In this document: piece after piece, positions 37,781 to 47,523 of the stretch
How positions within the stretch are numbered: position 1 is the stretch's first letter
How the letters are laid out: every line of letters begins with the position of its first letter
NCBI RefSeq assembly: GCF_024129865.1
Contig: NZ_JAMYFE010000075.1
Location: 1 to 64,000 of the forward strand
Direction of reading: 5' to 3'
From: Stieleria tagensis
Lineage (GTDB): Bacteria; Planctomycetota; Planctomycetia; Pirellulales; Pirellulaceae
DNA: 64,000 bases
Made by a program: the position numbers and the translations under genes
Notes under the pieces: model-generated
The model's database searches: none
The model's input: the letters and a program-made list of their open reading frames with translations, nothing else
What the model was told of the DNA's origin: nothing

Positions 37781-38857
37781 ATGCTCGACACCGCCCGAGA
37801 ATTTTTTGCCCAGGCCATCGCGACGCCTAGCCCATCGGGATACGAAGAACGCATCCAGAAATTGATCCGTGACTACATCGCACCACACGCCGACAACGTT
37901 CGCGTTGATGTCCACGGCAACCTGATCGCCGAGTCGGGGAACACCGACGGACCACGATTGATGCTGGCCGGTCACTGTGATCAGATCGGAATGCTGGTTT
38001 CACACATCGATGAATTGGGATTCGTCTACGCGCAAACCATCGGCGGTTGGGACCCCCAACAATTGATCGGACAGGCGATGTCGATCTGGACCGACTCGCA
38101 ACAAATCCCGGCCGTGATCAGTCGTAAACCCATTCACTTGCTAAACCAACAAGAACGCAAGCAAGTCGTGGAACTCGACCAGATGTGGCTGGACGTCGGT
38201 GCCGCGTCACAGGCCGAGGCCGCGGAGATCATTCGGATCGGCGACCCGGTGACGCTCGATCTGCGGATGCGCCCGCTGATGAACTCGATCGTCACCGGGC
38301 CCGGAATGGACAACAAAACCGGGATGTGGACGGTGATCGAAGCGCTGCGGCGTGCGGCCGATCGCGCCAGTGATCAACTGGCCTGCCACCTGCACAGCGT
38401 CTCCACGGTCCAAGAAGAAATCGGGCTGCGAGGGGCCAAAACCGCCGCCGGAGGCATCAATCCCGATGTCGCCATCGCCGTCGACGTGACGCATGCCTCG
38501 GATTGTCCGACGATCGAAAAAACCAAACAGGGCGATATCCGGTTGGGCGGCGGGCCGGTGATTTTTCGCGGACCGAATATCAATCCCAAAGTCGCCGCGC
38601 GGTTGATCGAATTGGCCGAGGCCAACAAGGTTCCCTACCAGATGGCCGCGATCGGTCGAGCGACCCCGAATGACGCCAACGTGTTGCAATTGCATGGCGC
38701 GGGTGTGGCCACCGGTTTGGTCGCGATTCCCAACCGCTACATGCACTCGGCCGTCGAAGCGATCTCGCTGGACGATATCGACAACGTCGCCGAACTGTTG
38801 TCGCTGTTCGCCGAATCACTGACCGACAGCGACGATTTCACCCCCGGAATCGCCTAG
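37781..38857 (+). CDS. M42 family metallo-aminopeptidase
   Basis: A 358-residue cytoplasmic peptidase of the M42 (TET/glutamyl aminopeptidase) group, which forms large oligomers that trim peptides. The dinuclear metal and catalytic residues are visible: His65 and Asp67 in AGHCDQIGM, bridging Asp177 in GPGMDNKTG, catalytic Glu212-Glu213 in VQEEIGLRG, Asp235 in VDVTHASD and His322 in RYMHSAVE. ATG 37781 is used; TTG 37775 also lies in frame. It is convergent with the pyrophosphatase gene. Some M42 relatives are annotated as endoglucanases but this motif set supports a peptidase. Confidence 0.92.
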   Translation: MLDTAREFFAQAIATPSPSGYEERIQKLIRDYIAPHADNVRVDVHGNLIAESGNTDGPRLMLAGHCDQIGMLVSHIDELGFVYAQTIGGWDPQQLIGQAMSIWTDSQQIPAVISRKPIHLLNQQERKQVVELDQMWLDVGAASQAEAAEIIRIGDPVTLDLRMRPLMNSIVTGPGMDNKTGMWTVIEALRRAADRASDQLACHLHSVSTVQEEIGLRGAKTAAGGINPDVAIAVDVTHASDCPTIEKTKQGDIRLGGGPVIFRGPNINPKVAARLIELAEANKVPYQMAAIGRATPNDANVLQLHGAGVATGLVAIPNRYMHSAVEAISLDDIDNVAELLSLFAESLTDSDDFTPGIA

Positions 38858-38962
38858 TGGTGCGTGAACTTTTCAAAGTGGGGTAAGCCTCCAGCTTGCC
38901 ATCACCACACCGGGTCAGCCGTAGTGGAACTGGTGAAAGATCCACTCCCCACAAACCAGGGG

Positions 38963-40615
38963 CTAGCCCAACGGATGAGAGTCCAACAGGCTACCGATCA
39001 GTGGCAGCAACTGCTTTTTGCGGCTGACCACGCCGTCGAGCTGGTACAGGCGATCTTCTAACTCGGGATAATTGATCTCGTCCCAACCGTCCGGCTCGCG
39101 GCTCATCATCAGCAGACTGCCGTTGCTAACGATGTCAGTGACCAACAGCGCGCTGAATTCCAAGTGCTGGGCTGCCGCCAACCCTTCGAGAGCTTGAAAC
39201 AGTTCAGCCTTGCGCTGCCAAAACAGCTCAAACCCGATTTCTTCGATCTGGGAAATCGAAAAGGCGTGCCCGGCGTCTTCGAACTGCTTGCAATCTTCGC
39301 GGACGACTTGGTCCGGCGTGCAGGTACGCAGCGCCGATCCGACTTGGAAAAAGTTCTCGGCGAATTGATCCAGTGGCATGCAGCAGAATTGCTGCAACCA
39401 TTCCAGCATCTCGCGGTCGGTGTCCGTCGTCGTCGGCGAACGCAAATACAACGTGTCGCTGATCATTCCCGACGCCATGCAAATCGCGATTCCCGGTTCG
39501 GGATCAATTTTGGCGTCGCGGAATTTTTTGGCGACCAGGGTGCACGTCGACCCGACCGGTTCCATGGTCAACCGAATCGGTTCGCTGGATTTCAAGGAAC
39601 CTCCCAAGCGGTGGTGATCGAGCACTTCAATGATCGACGACTCGTCGGCACCGGGAACCGCCTGGGCCAGTTCGTTGTGATCGACCAACACCAATTGCGG
39701 CTTGGGCGGATTGACCAAGTCACTCTTGCTGAGCACGCCGACCAATTCGCCGTCTTCCAGCACTGGGAAAACGGTTTGTGACGAGCGAAAGATCTCTTTG
39801 CGGGCATCGGCAACCGGCTTGCGTGCCGGCAGCGAGATGAACTCTTTCTCGACGACGCTGCCGATCAATTGGGCCGCTTTGATTCGCATCGTCGTTGTGG
39901 CGGTGTCAAACGGGCTGCGCAACACCGAAATGCCACGTGCCTGGGCCAGTTGCATCAGGCCGTCGGATAATTCATAGCCACCCGTCACGACCAAGGCGCG
40001 AACCCCCAATTCCAGCGCAGGCAATTGAATGGTCGGACGGTCGCCACTGACGACGAGCAATTTTTCAGCAGGAAACTGCTTGATGTGCTCGGTGAATCCC
40101 GCCGCACTCATCGCCCCCACACTGAGAATCAAGTCTTCGTCGATATCCGGATTCACGGCATGTTGAAACTCGCCCCCCAGCACCGAGACGATTTTATTCA
40201 GGTTGGTCCGCACGCGACGTGCTTGCACCGGATCCACACCGTTTTCCAATACCAATTCCAACAGATCCAGCAGCGAAACGATCCCCACTACGGTGCCATT
40301 GCAATCAACCACCGGAATGCTGCGTAGACCGCGTTGGTCCATCCGCCTGTAAACCTCGTAAAACACCTCGTCGCAGGTCGCCAGGGTGACATCGGTTTGA
40401 CAAACATCCTCGACCACCGGACGAACGTCCATGACGATCCGAGGCGCCGCGAGTTCAGCGACTTTGAGCGCGTATTCGGTGCGTTGGTTGGGAGCTCCGC
40501 AACAGGCGGCGATCGCATCGGGCCGTGTGGTTCGACGCAAAAAATCAGCGTAGGCAAGCGCCGCGCAGATGGCATCTGTATCGGGGTTGCGATGGCCAAA
40601 AACAAGCAGGGGCAT
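38963..40615 (-). CDS. family II (Mn-dependent) inorganic pyrophosphatase with CBS and DRTGG domains
   Basis: A 550-residue regulated pyrophosphatase. The DHH-type catalytic half is split: GHRNPDTDAICAALAY at the N-terminus, then an insert, then LVDHNE (about 312) and VLDHHRLGG (about 333). The C-terminal DHHA2 domain ends with the substrate-binding SRKKQ motif (about 535). The insert (about 70-305) reads CBS - DRTGG - CBS, known in some clostridial enzymes where adenine nucleotides bind the CBS pair and change activity. It removes pyrophosphate from biosynthesis. The start ATG 40615 fits the family. Confidence 0.93.
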   Translation of the reverse strand: MPLLVFGHRNPDTDAICAALAYADFLRRTTRPDAIAACCGAPNQRTEYALKVAELAAPRIVMDVRPVVEDVCQTDVTLATCDEVFYEVYRRMDQRGLRSIPVVDCNGTVVGIVSLLDLLELVLENGVDPVQARRVRTNLNKIVSVLGGEFQHAVNPDIDEDLILSVGAMSAAGFTEHIKQFPAEKLLVVSGDRPTIQLPALELGVRALVVTGGYELSDGLMQLAQARGISVLRSPFDTATTTMRIKAAQLIGSVVEKEFISLPARKPVADARKEIFRSSQTVFPVLEDGELVGVLSKSDLVNPPKPQLVLVDHNELAQAVPGADESSIIEVLDHHRLGGSLKSSEPIRLTMEPVGSTCTLVAKKFRDAKIDPEPGIAICMASGMISDTLYLRSPTTTDTDREMLEWLQQFCCMPLDQFAENFFQVGSALRTCTPDQVVREDCKQFEDAGHAFSISQIEEIGFELFWQRKAELFQALEGLAAAQHLEFSALLVTDIVSNGSLLMMSREPDGWDEINYPELEDRLYQLDGVVSRKKQLLPLIGSLLDSHPLG

Positions 40616-40658
40616 GGGATCATTCCGAGTGGTCAGCGGATTCCGTTGCCCAACATTG

Positions 40659-41240
40659 TCACTCGTCGCCCGAGAAACGTCGATCGGAGGCAGCGAGAAT
40701 TTCCCGCGCGGAATGCAAAATCATGTCCGGATCACTCATCCTCCCCATGCCTTGCACGCGGCAGGAGAGCCAACCCGAATCGGGGCCGACGAAATGACAG
40801 CCGTCTTGTTTCAGCTGATTCACGTTGCGCTGGACGGCTGGTTGCGACCACATCGGATCGCTCATCGCCGGTGCGATCAGGATCGGGGCCGCGTTCTGCA
40901 GATACAGCGTGCTGACCAGATCGTCAGCGATGCCGTGAGCAAATTTGGCCAACAAATTGGCCGTCGCCGGGGCAACAATCATCAAATCAATGTCTTTGGC
41001 CAGTTCGATATGAGCCCCCAGCGGGTGCGCGGCAGTATCAAACCCGTCCTGACCGACCGGTCGCCCCGACAGTGCCGCCAGCGTGGCTGCACCGAGAAAT
41101 TCCGTCGCCGAGCGCGTCATCACCGTCTGCACGCGGTGCCCCGCCTGGGCCAAGCGGCTGCACAAGATCGCAGATTTGTAAGCCGCGATCCCACCACCCA
41201 CGGCCAGCAGGATCTGACGAGACGATTCGTTTTGGGGCAT
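40659..41240 (-). CDS. coaC: phosphopantothenoylcysteine decarboxylase (CoaC-like flavoprotein)
   Basis: An FMN flavoprotein of the HFCD family for coenzyme A synthesis. Motifs: LLAVGGGIAAYKSA, HIELAKDIDLMIVAPATANLL, KFAHGIADDL, IAPAMSDPMW and the substrate clamp region CRVQGMGRM. At 193 residues from ATG 41240 (207 from 41282) it has only the decarboxylase half; the synthetase CoaB half of usual CoaBC proteins is absent and must be encoded elsewhere. It follows rpoZ, with a palindrome in the gap, in the common order yicC-gmk-rpoZ-coaBC. Confidence 0.87.
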   Translation of the reverse strand: MPQNESSRQILLAVGGGIAAYKSAILCSRLAQAGHRVQTVMTRSATEFLGAATLAALSGRPVGQDGFDTAAHPLGAHIELAKDIDLMIVAPATANLLAKFAHGIADDLVSTLYLQNAAPILIAPAMSDPMWSQPAVQRNVNQLKQDGCHFVGPDSGWLSCRVQGMGRMSDPDMILHSAREILAASDRRFSGDE

Positions 41241-41306
41241 CGGCAATGCAATCGGGGGAGAGAGAGCGGCGGTGGTTTTCATCGCCGCTGGGGTCGTCCT
41301 TCTACC

Positions 41307-41360
41307 GTAGCTGGGCCCGCCAAAGGTTCAATCCGTCTGAACCCTGGCGGGCACAGCTAC
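41307..41360. repeat. solo copy of the family D palindrome
   Basis: Near-perfect hairpin: GTAGCTG, then CCCGCC, then GGTTCA on the left, matched by TGAACC, GGCGGG and CAGCTAC on the right, with a loop ATCCGTC. The same arms form the repeated unit of the 49-50 kb array. It lies between rpoZ and coaC and may act as an attenuator or 3' end. Confidence 0.85.
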
Positions 41361-41388
41361 AGGAAACATCACCGCGTCTTGCGACCGC

Positions 41389-41667
41389 CTACAGGTCCTC
41401 GACGTCCAAATCGGGGGCTTCGGCTGCGGCGATCGTGGCGTCCAAATCAAGTTCCTTGACCGGTTCGACCTCGTTGTCCATGTTCAAGATGATCTTGTCC
41501 TGCATGATTTCTTGCAGCACGATCGACATCTTGTCGTGGGTGTCCACATTGACCAGGGCGCGACTGCCCTGGTTCAATTGAACCAATCGTTTTTGGATCA
41601 AAGTACTCAATTTGAATCGACCGCCAACCTTGTTGACGGTTTCTTCGTCTTTTAGTTCTTCGAGCAT
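41389..41667 (-). CDS. rpoZ: RNA polymerase omega subunit-like protein
   Basis: A 92-residue protein. The stretch [28 protein letters not shown] matches the conserved core of omega (shown here as [16 protein letters not shown] and LNQGSRALV), which helps assemble RNA polymerase. The C-terminal 40 residues are acidic. It overlaps gmk by 16 bp and has an AGGAGA site upstream of ATG 41667. The position between gmk and coaC is the standard place for rpoZ, which supports the call despite low conservation. Confidence 0.85.
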   Translation of the reverse strand: MLEELKDEETVNKVGGRFKLSTLIQKRLVQLNQGSRALVNVDTHDKMSIVLQEIMQDKIILNMDNEVEPVKELDLDATIAAAEAPDLDVEDL

Positions 41668-42254
41668 GTGTGGGTCTCCTGGTGGTCTCGTAAGATTTGA
41701 CAGATCTGGGCAACGGCGGTATCGACCGAACCGTTGATGATTTCGTATTGGTAGTGGTGCAAACAGGACATTTCTTCGGCTGCGGTTTCCAGCCGTTTTG
41801 CGATCGCTCGTTCGGATTCCGTGCCTCGATCACGTAGTCGACGCTCCAGTTCGTCCATGCCGCCGGGATGGATGAACAGTGAGATCGCATCAAACGCAGA
41901 GTGTTCCATCACTTCGACGGCACCCTGCACATCGATCTCCAAAATGATCCACTGGCCCGCTTCCAAGCCATCGGTCACTTCGCGACGCAAGGTTCCATAC
42001 CAGTGTCCGGATCCGAACACCTCTTTCGATTCCAGAAACGCATCTTGCTCGCGCAGTTCGGCAAATTGCTGCTGTGAAAGGAAATGATATTCTCTTCCGT
42101 CACGTTCGCTAGGGCGCGGCGCACGCGTCGTCGCCGAGACGCTCAATCGCAGTGGTAGTCGGCACTCGGATAGCAACCGCCGGGTCACGGTGGATTTGCC
42201 CGCGCCACTGGGGCCGGACAGGATGATCAATCGTGGGGGTCTAAAATGGGTCAT
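41652..42254 (-). CDS. gmk: guanylate kinase
   Basis: Phosphorylates GMP to GDP with ATP. The 200-residue protein has the P-loop [10 protein letters not shown] near residue 13, the GMP-binding stretch [21 protein letters not shown], and ILEIDVQGA. The lid segment [20 protein letters not shown] and the final [12 protein letters not shown] are also typical. Length is normal. It lies 45 bp downstream of the YicC gene and overlaps rpoZ. Confidence 0.95.
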   Translation of the reverse strand: MTHFRPPRLIILSGPSGAGKSTVTRRLLSECRLPLRLSVSATTRAPRPSERDGREYHFLSQQQFAELREQDAFLESKEVFGSGHWYGTLRREVTDGLEAGQWIILEIDVQGAVEVMEHSAFDAISLFIHPGGMDELERRLRDRGTESERAIAKRLETAAEEMSCLHHYQYEIINGSVDTAVAQICQILRDHQETHTCSKN

Positions 42255-42299
42255 TGGGATGGCTAGGCGTGCGTCAAACGTGGATCTAGCGTTCTCTCA

Positions 42300-43250
42300 C
42301 TATTCGAGATTTTGAATCAGTTCACGCATCCTTTCGAGAGCACATTTGATTTCGACGACCACAGCTGCCACGTCCGAGTGAGCTGATTTGGAGCCGATGG
42401 TATTGGTTTCGCGAAACATTTCTTGGATCACAAAGTCCAGCTTGCGACCGGTCGGTTCGTCGCGTCCGCTGCGCGGCTGGCTGTCGCCGTTGAGCACCGA
42501 TTGGAACAATTTCAGGTGGCTGTCGAGTCGCGTGACTTCTTCGCTGACGTCTGCCTTGTCGGCATACACTTGAACCTCACGCAGCAGATCGACCGCGTGA
42601 ACGTCCACGTCATAATCCTGCAGCACACGTTTGACTTTGGCATCCAAACGCAGCCGGTAGTTCTCTGCTGCCTGGGGGGCGAGCGACTGGACCGCGTCGA
42701 CTTGGGCCGCGATCAACGAACACTCTTCCAACAACGTCGCAGCCATGTGCGCACCTTCGCGTTCCCGCATGGCCACCAATTGCCGCATCGCCGCGACCAG
42801 GATTTCATGGACCTGGGGCCAAACTTGATTGCTGTCGGCGGATGCATTCTGTGCCGACGAGAGTACACCCGGAAGTGATGTCATCGCGGCGACATTCAAT
42901 ATCACCTGGGGGTCGCCATCCAAATTCGCCTGTCGGATCGCATCACGGCATTGACGCGCGTAGGCCGACAAGATGGCTTCGTTGATCTGCACCGGCGTCT
43001 GGCCGGGGGCTTGGTCGATGGTGATCGACAAATTCACCGAACCGCGGTGCAGGTATTCGCGAACCACCGATTCGATTTTCGATTCCCAGCCGTACAGCGG
43101 TTCGGGGACTCGGATCGTCGACTTGAAACCGCGGTTGTTAACGGTCCGCAGCTCAATCGTCAGATTGCCCAGGTCCGTCATTCCCGCTGCATTGCCCTGC
43201 CCGGTCATGCTGCGAACGTTCGTTGCCGTGGCAATGGTCATGGGCGCCAA
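42300..43250 (-). CDS. yicC: YicC/YloC family endoribonuclease
   Basis: The 316-residue protein has the family start RSMTGQGNA, the TVNNRGFKSTIRVP segment and the conserved end EMFRETNTIGSKSAHSDVAA followed by VEIKCALERMRELIQNLE (given in parts). YicC family members are metal-dependent RNA endonucleases. About 14 residues precede the usual start, so GTG/ATG choice is uncertain; ATG 43241 is an alternative. First gene of the yicC-gmk-rpoZ-coaC cluster. Confidence 0.92.
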   Translation of the reverse strand: MAPMTIATATNVRSMTGQGNAAGMTDLGNLTIELRTVNNRGFKSTIRVPEPLYGWESKIESVVREYLHRGSVNLSITIDQAPGQTPVQINEAILSAYARQCRDAIRQANLDGDPQVILNVAAMTSLPGVLSSAQNASADSNQVWPQVHEILVAAMRQLVAMREREGAHMAATLLEECSLIAAQVDAVQSLAPQAAENYRLRLDAKVKRVLQDYDVDVHAVDLLREVQVYADKADVSEEVTRLDSHLKLFQSVLNGDSQPRSGRDEPTGRKLDFVIQEMFRETNTIGSKSAHSDVAAVVVEIKCALERMRELIQNLE

Positions 43251-43290
43251 TGGGGCAAGCCGGAAAGGGAGGACGGTTCAGATTGACAAC

Positions 43291-43312
43291 AGCCGCGTCC
43301 AATCACGCGGCT
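43291..43312 (-). terminator. hairpin between secG and yicC
   Basis: AGCCGCGT and ACGCGGCT form an 8-bp perfect stem with a 6-base loop between the secG stop and yicC start. There is no long U-tract, so termination is only possible. Confidence 0.4.
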
Positions 43313-43357
43313 GAAGCTACACAGACAGTTGGCAGAGATCGACAGAAACGATCGAAC

Positions 43358-44050
43358 TCACTCGGCGGTCGTTGAATCAGCCGACTCGGTTTCCGTTTCG
43401 GTGGTTTCCGTTTCGGTGGTTTCCGTTTCGGTGGTTTCCGTTTCGGTGGTTTCCGTTTCGGTGGTTTCCGTTTCGGTGGTTTCGACTTCAGCCGGCTCCG
43501 TTTTGGTTGGTTCGGCTTCGGTGGTTTCGACCTCGACCGCTTCGGTTTCGGTTTCGGTCGGCTCGGTAGATTCAGCCGGTGTCAATTCCATCGATGGTGT
43601 GCCTTCGGTCGCGTCGACCTCGGCCATCGCGTCTTCGTCATCGCTGAGCGTTTCGCCACTGGTTTCGTCGGACAACAATCCGCTCAAACCACTCATGCCC
43701 GCAGCGGCCTGTTCAGCCTCACCGGCTGGGGAAACCAGCGCCGGGGTGTCTTCGGGGGCATAGTCTTCGTCGTCGGCGGTCATCGGTGGCACGCCTAGCG
43801 AGTACATGGCAATCGCACACACGATGCCCCAGATGATGGCCGAAACGGCGGTGATCAGGGTGAACGTGTCGCCGGCTTTGCTGCCGAACGCGCTCTGGCC
43901 GCCGGGACCGCCCAAGGCGCCCGTCAACCCACCGCCTTTGCCGCGTTGAACGAGGATCAACAGGATCAAGAACACCGAGAGGATGAACATGATCCAGCCC
44001 AGTGCGGCGCTACCGAGCGAGCCCAGGACGAGTGAGTGGTTGATGGTCAT
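43358..44050 (-). CDS. secG: SecG translocase subunit with long acidic repeat tail
   Basis: Residues 1-90 are a normal SecG: helix [19 protein letters not shown], the loop [21 protein letters not shown] and helix [20 protein letters not shown]. SecG assists SecYE in protein export. The remaining 140 residues form an unusual acidic Thr/Glu-rich tail with the repeat TETTE encoded by six identical 15-bp units at 43388-43477. The tail would face the periplasm or paryphoplasm side given two helices and standard topology; this is inferred. It follows tpiA, a common arrangement. Confidence 0.9.
   Translation of the reverse strand: MTINHSLVLGSLGSAALGWIMFILSVFLILLILVQRGKGGGLTGALGGPGGQSAFGSKAGDTFTLITAVSAIIWGIVCAIAMYSLGVPPMTADDEDYAPEDTPALVSPAGEAEQAAAGMSGLSGLLSDETSGETLSDDEDAMAEVDATEGTPSMELTPAESTEPTETETEAVEVETTEAEPTKTEPAEVETTETETTETETTETETTETETTETETTETETESADSTTAE
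43388..43477. repeat. 15-bp in-frame tandem repeat in secG
   Basis: Six exact copies of GGTTTCCGTTTCGGT, five codons each, within the secG tail. The units stay in frame whatever their number, so copy-number change would only lengthen or shorten the tail. Confidence 0.95.
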
Positions 44051-44128
44051 TGCAAAATCCGTTCGTGTTTCAGTGGTTCGCTAGGTTTTTGGTCGCGAGG
44101 CATCGCACTCGCATGTGTGGGATTGGCG

Positions 44129-44887
44129 TTAGGCGCCGGCGTTGATGATGGCAACAAAGTCATCGACAGCCAGGCTGGCGCCGCCGACCAGGGCACCGTC
44201 AATATTCGGTTGCCCCAGCAGTTCCTTGGCGTTGCCCGGTTTGACGCTGCCGCCGTATTGGATTCGCATTTGGCTAGCCACGTCCTCGCTGAAGATGTCG
44301 GCCAGCAATTTGCGGATGAACGCGTGAACTTCCTCGGCTTGTTCCGGCGACGCGGTCTTGCCGGTGCCGATGGCCCAGACCGGTTCATAGGCGATCACAA
44401 CGCCCGGCGCCCGAGCTTCGTCCAGCCCTTCGAGCGAACCTCGCAGCTGGGATTCGACGACCGCTTCGGTCTTACCGGCTTCGCGGTCTTCCAGTGTCTC
44501 GCCGACACAGACGATCGGGACCAGGTTTCCCGCCAAGGTGGCGGCCAGTTTTTCGCTGACTTGGGCATCGGTTTCGCCCAGAATCGCGCGGCGTTCGCTG
44601 TGGCCCAGGATCACGTATCGGCAGCCGATGTCGGTCAACATCGCGGCATTGGTTTCACCGGTGTAGGCACCATCCTCGGCGGGGTACAGGTTCTGTGCTC
44701 CCAAACCGACTGCGGATCCAGCCAACACATCGGCGATACATCCCAGGTAAACCGAGGGCGGACAAACGGCCACTTCGACGCTGGGATGTTGGCCGACAGC
44801 TGCAGCCACGCCCTTTGCCAATTCCACGCCGCTTTGGGCGCGAGTGTTCATTTTCCAGTTTCCGGCAATGATGGTTCGGCGATTCAC
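44129..44887 (-). CDS. tpiA: triosephosphate isomerase
   Basis: Interconverts dihydroxyacetone phosphate and glyceraldehyde 3-phosphate. The 252-residue protein has GNWKMN with the catalytic Lys, the electrophilic His in ILGHSERR, the catalytic Glu in [11 protein letters not shown] (loop 6 follows) and the phosphate-binding QYGGSV and LVGGASL. It overlaps the DAHP synthase gene by 4 bp (ATGA), which fixes the start, and secG follows after 78 bp. Confidence 0.97.
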   Translation of the reverse strand: MNRRTIIAGNWKMNTRAQSGVELAKGVAAAVGQHPSVEVAVCPPSVYLGCIADVLAGSAVGLGAQNLYPAEDGAYTGETNAAMLTDIGCRYVILGHSERRAILGETDAQVSEKLAATLAGNLVPIVCVGETLEDREAGKTEAVVESQLRGSLEGLDEARAPGVVIAYEPVWAIGTGKTASPEQAEEVHAFIRKLLADIFSEDVASQMRIQYGGSVKPGNAKELLGQPNIDGALVGGASLAVDDFVAIINAGA

Positions 44888-45921
44888 GCAATAGTCTCCG
44901 GCAGCGGTGAGATGGATTTTCCAAAGAGTTCAGCAAGCTGTTTCATCTGCGCGGCCACTTCGGCGTATTGTTCCGGCAGCAATGCTTGCGGCCCGTCGCT
45001 CTTGGCGACTTCCGGGCAATCGTGCACTTCGATGTGCACCCCGTCGGCACCGGCGGCCAAACCGGCCAGCGCACAAGCGGGGATGAGTTCGGGTTTTCCG
45101 GTCGCATGCGACGGGTCAACGATGATCGGTAGGTGGCTCAGTTGTTGCACCAAGGGCACGGCCGACACGTCAAACAAATTGCGTGTTGCCGGGTCAAATC
45201 CTTTGATGCCGCGTTCGCATAGCACCACGTTCATGTTGCCTTGCGACAAAATGTATTCGGCGCACATCAGCAAATCGTTGATCGTGGCTGACATGCCGCG
45301 TTTGAGCAGCACCGGGCGTTTCGAGGCACCGACTTCGTTCAGCAACGCGAAATTCTGCATGTTGCGAGCACCGACCTGCAACATGTCGGCGTATTCGGCA
45401 ACCAGTTCCACCAACCGCGGATCGGTGACTTCGGTGACCACAGGCATGCCGTGCGCGTGTCCGGCATCACGCAGTCGTTTCAGACCTTCTTCGCCCAGCC
45501 CTTGGAACGCATAGGGGCTAGTTCGCGGTTTGAACGCACCGCCGCGAAAGATGTTGGCTCCGGCCGCGGCAACCTGCTCGGCGATCCGGTGCATCCGGTC
45601 TTCTTCTTCGACGCTGCAGGGTCCGGCGATCAGACCGATGTTTCCGCCACCAATTTTCACGCCGCCGACATCGACAATGGTGCCGTCGGGATGCGCTTCA
45701 CGGGAGGCCAACTTATAGGGAGGCAGAACAGGAATGACTTTCGAAACCCCGGGGATGGCACGAATCGACTCCTCCGCAATCTGTGATTCATCACCGATGA
45801 TTCCGATGATGGTGCGGAAAGTGCCCCGGCTGAGGTGGGCTTTTAAGCCAAGTGCCTCGACGCGTTCGATGACGTGGTCGACTTGATCGTCGGTCGCACC
45901 GCTTTTCAGAATCAGAATCAC
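44884..45921 (-). CDS. aroF: 3-deoxy-7-phosphoheptulonate synthase (type I-beta, N-terminal regulatory domain)
   Basis: First enzyme of the shikimate pathway, joining PEP and erythrose 4-phosphate. An N-terminal ferredoxin-like/ACT-like domain ([20 protein letters not shown] and TIIGIIGDE as pieces) precedes the TIM barrel with [54 protein letters not shown] and [13 protein letters not shown] 45921 gives 345 residues and the family N-terminus; the frame opens at 46110 but that extension is low in conservation. Heads the aroF-tpiA-secG unit. Feedback by aromatic amino acids through the N-terminal domain is known in relatives. Confidence 0.92.
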   Translation of the reverse strand: MILILKSGATDDQVDHVIERVEALGLKAHLSRGTFRTIIGIIGDESQIAEESIRAIPGVSKVIPVLPPYKLASREAHPDGTIVDVGGVKIGGGNIGLIAGPCSVEEEDRMHRIAEQVAAAGANIFRGGAFKPRTSPYAFQGLGEEGLKRLRDAGHAHGMPVVTEVTDPRLVELVAEYADMLQVGARNMQNFALLNEVGASKRPVLLKRGMSATINDLLMCAEYILSQGNMNVVLCERGIKGFDPATRNLFDVSAVPLVQQLSHLPIIVDPSHATGKPELIPACALAGLAAGADGVHIEVHDCPEVAKSDGPQALLPEQYAEVAAQMKQLAELFGKSISPLPETIA

Positions 45922-46230
45922 GGTAAAAGACTTGAGTGGAAGCGAGGATTCGGGCTGAGTGAACAAAAACGGATCGCTGGAACCAACCGCCGGCTGGCTA
46001 CACGCGGACAAACTCGGACCTTGCATTCCAGCAAGGTCGCACTCGAGGCCCGCCGTTGATGTCGTCGGCTCAGTGCCCGCGGCCCGTGCCGTCGGCTTCG
46101 TTTTTGCCACCCCGTTTCGGGCGACAAAATCTAGAGAGCGTCAGAGTTTAGCTAGCCAAGGTGCATTTCGTCGAGGGCAAAGAAAGCGGAAACCGGTGCC
46201 GAATCAAACCCGGCCTGCCGATCACCAGCG

Positions 46231-47523
46231 CTATTTGACCAAAATCAGCAGATTGGCCATCGGATTCGGCCCCTTGGCCATGCTGATCGCCTCGGCTGCC
46301 CCGTTGGCAAACGTGCGATCTTCCAATTGCTGACTCCACAGCGCGAACGCTTGGTCAGTTTGGCCAATTAATGGCGAAGATTGGCCTTCATGGCGGATTT
46401 CGGTCGGGTCGATTGTCCGCACCGATTCGATCGCCCGCAACATCGGGGCTTCGGTGATCAACGAGAAACCAACCGACTGGATCCCCTGGCGATCGCTGGA
46501 CAACCGGTTAAGCAATTGATCGAGCTTCTTGACCGGGCTTTCCAGCAACATCACCTGTCCGTCTTGCTTGCCAGCCAACAGTGGCTCGCCATCGTCAGCC
46601 ACCACCGCCCGCGTCAGTGCGTCATCGATCTGACGTTCGTTACTGGAGTGAATCTTGACGTCGGCCAACGCTTTGCCAAACGCGTCATCTCTACGCCCCG
46701 CATCGGTCTGGATCACTTGCACGACCATCAACATCTGCAACGGTGTCGCTGGCGTGGCTTTTAATTCAGGGTCAGCCACCGAAACAGTCGCGGGACTCTC
46801 GATCGGTGAATTGGCATCCGGTGCCACCGCGGGGACCGAATTTGCCACCATCTCGGGCGTCGGATTTTCCGGCAACACCGTTTCTGGCACTGGCAAATCG
46901 GTGACTTCGATTTCCGTGGGCGCTGCGATGGCGCTTCGCGAGTTGCTGTCGGCCAACATCGGTCGCGACACGTCTGGCCCCGGGGCCAAATCAACGTCTG
47001 CACCAGCTGGCTGGCTTTCCGGAGCCGTCAATTCGCGCTCAAGCGACGGTCCGCCGGCCACCAACCCCGAGCCCGAAGAATCGCTGTGGTCGATCGTCGC
47101 AGATCGGATCAGGGCACCGGCGATCAATGCCGATGCGGCAAGTGCGGCAACCAACCCGGCAATTTGCCGAGTCCTGGCTGGGGATGACTTGGCTGGAAAT
47201 AACCTGGCTGGAAATAACACAGCGCGCTGCGATGATTCCTGACGCCCGGCGATTTGCAGCGGGTGCCCGGCAGGCAACTGCTGTGCGCGAGCTTGATCGA
47301 TGGCTGCCTGGACGACTTGATCGGCAAAATTCTGTGGCAGCGAGGGCACCGGCAGTGCCGCGCCGCGAAAGGCGTCGCGCTGTTGCCGAAGCTGTTCCAT
47401 TCGGGTGGCAATCGCAGGGTCCGCGTTTAGCATCTGCTCGACGCGGGCGCATTCGTCGCCGCTGAGCGCGCCGTCCAGGTGCGCTGAAAGCAATTCGTCG
47501 AGCAGGTTGTCTGGTAATGCCAT
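46231..47523 (-). CDS. anti-sigma-factor-like membrane protein
   Basis: A 430-residue protein. The N-terminus (LLDELLSAHLDGALSGDECAR, then LNADPAIATRMEQLRQQRDAF) resembles the cytoplasmic part of planctomycete anti-sigma factors, but the His-Cys-Cys zinc motif is not present. One transmembrane helix lies at about 120-140 (AGLVAALAASALIAGALI). A low-complexity Pro/Glu/Asp linker follows, then a periplasmic domain of about 170 residues (LQMLMVVQVIQTDAGRRD, SPVKKLDQLLNRLSSD). No sigma factor gene is adjacent, which weakens the call. Confidence 0.6.
   Translation of the reverse strand: MALPDNLLDELLSAHLDGALSGDECARVEQMLNADPAIATRMEQLRQQRDAFRGAALPVPSLPQNFADQVVQAAIDQARAQQLPAGHPLQIAGRQESSQRAVLFPARLFPAKSSPARTRQIAGLVAALAASALIAGALIRSATIDHSDSSGSGLVAGGPSLERELTAPESQPAGADVDLAPGPDVSRPMLADSNSRSAIAAPTEIEVTDLPVPETVLPENPTPEMVANSVPAVAPDANSPIESPATVSVADPELKATPATPLQMLMVVQVIQTDAGRRDDAFGKALADVKIHSSNERQIDDALTRAVVADDGEPLLAGKQDGQVMLLESPVKKLDQLLNRLSSDRQGIQSVGFSLITEAPMLRAIESVRTIDPTEIRHEGQSSPLIGQTDQAFALWSQQLEDRTFANGAAEAISMAKGPNPMANLLILVK

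Noticed and set aside
46231-47523. Zinc-binding anti-sigma factor with an adjacent ECF sigma gene
   Set aside because: The His-Cys-Cys motif is missing and no sigma factor gene flanks it, so only an anti-sigma-like label is kept.
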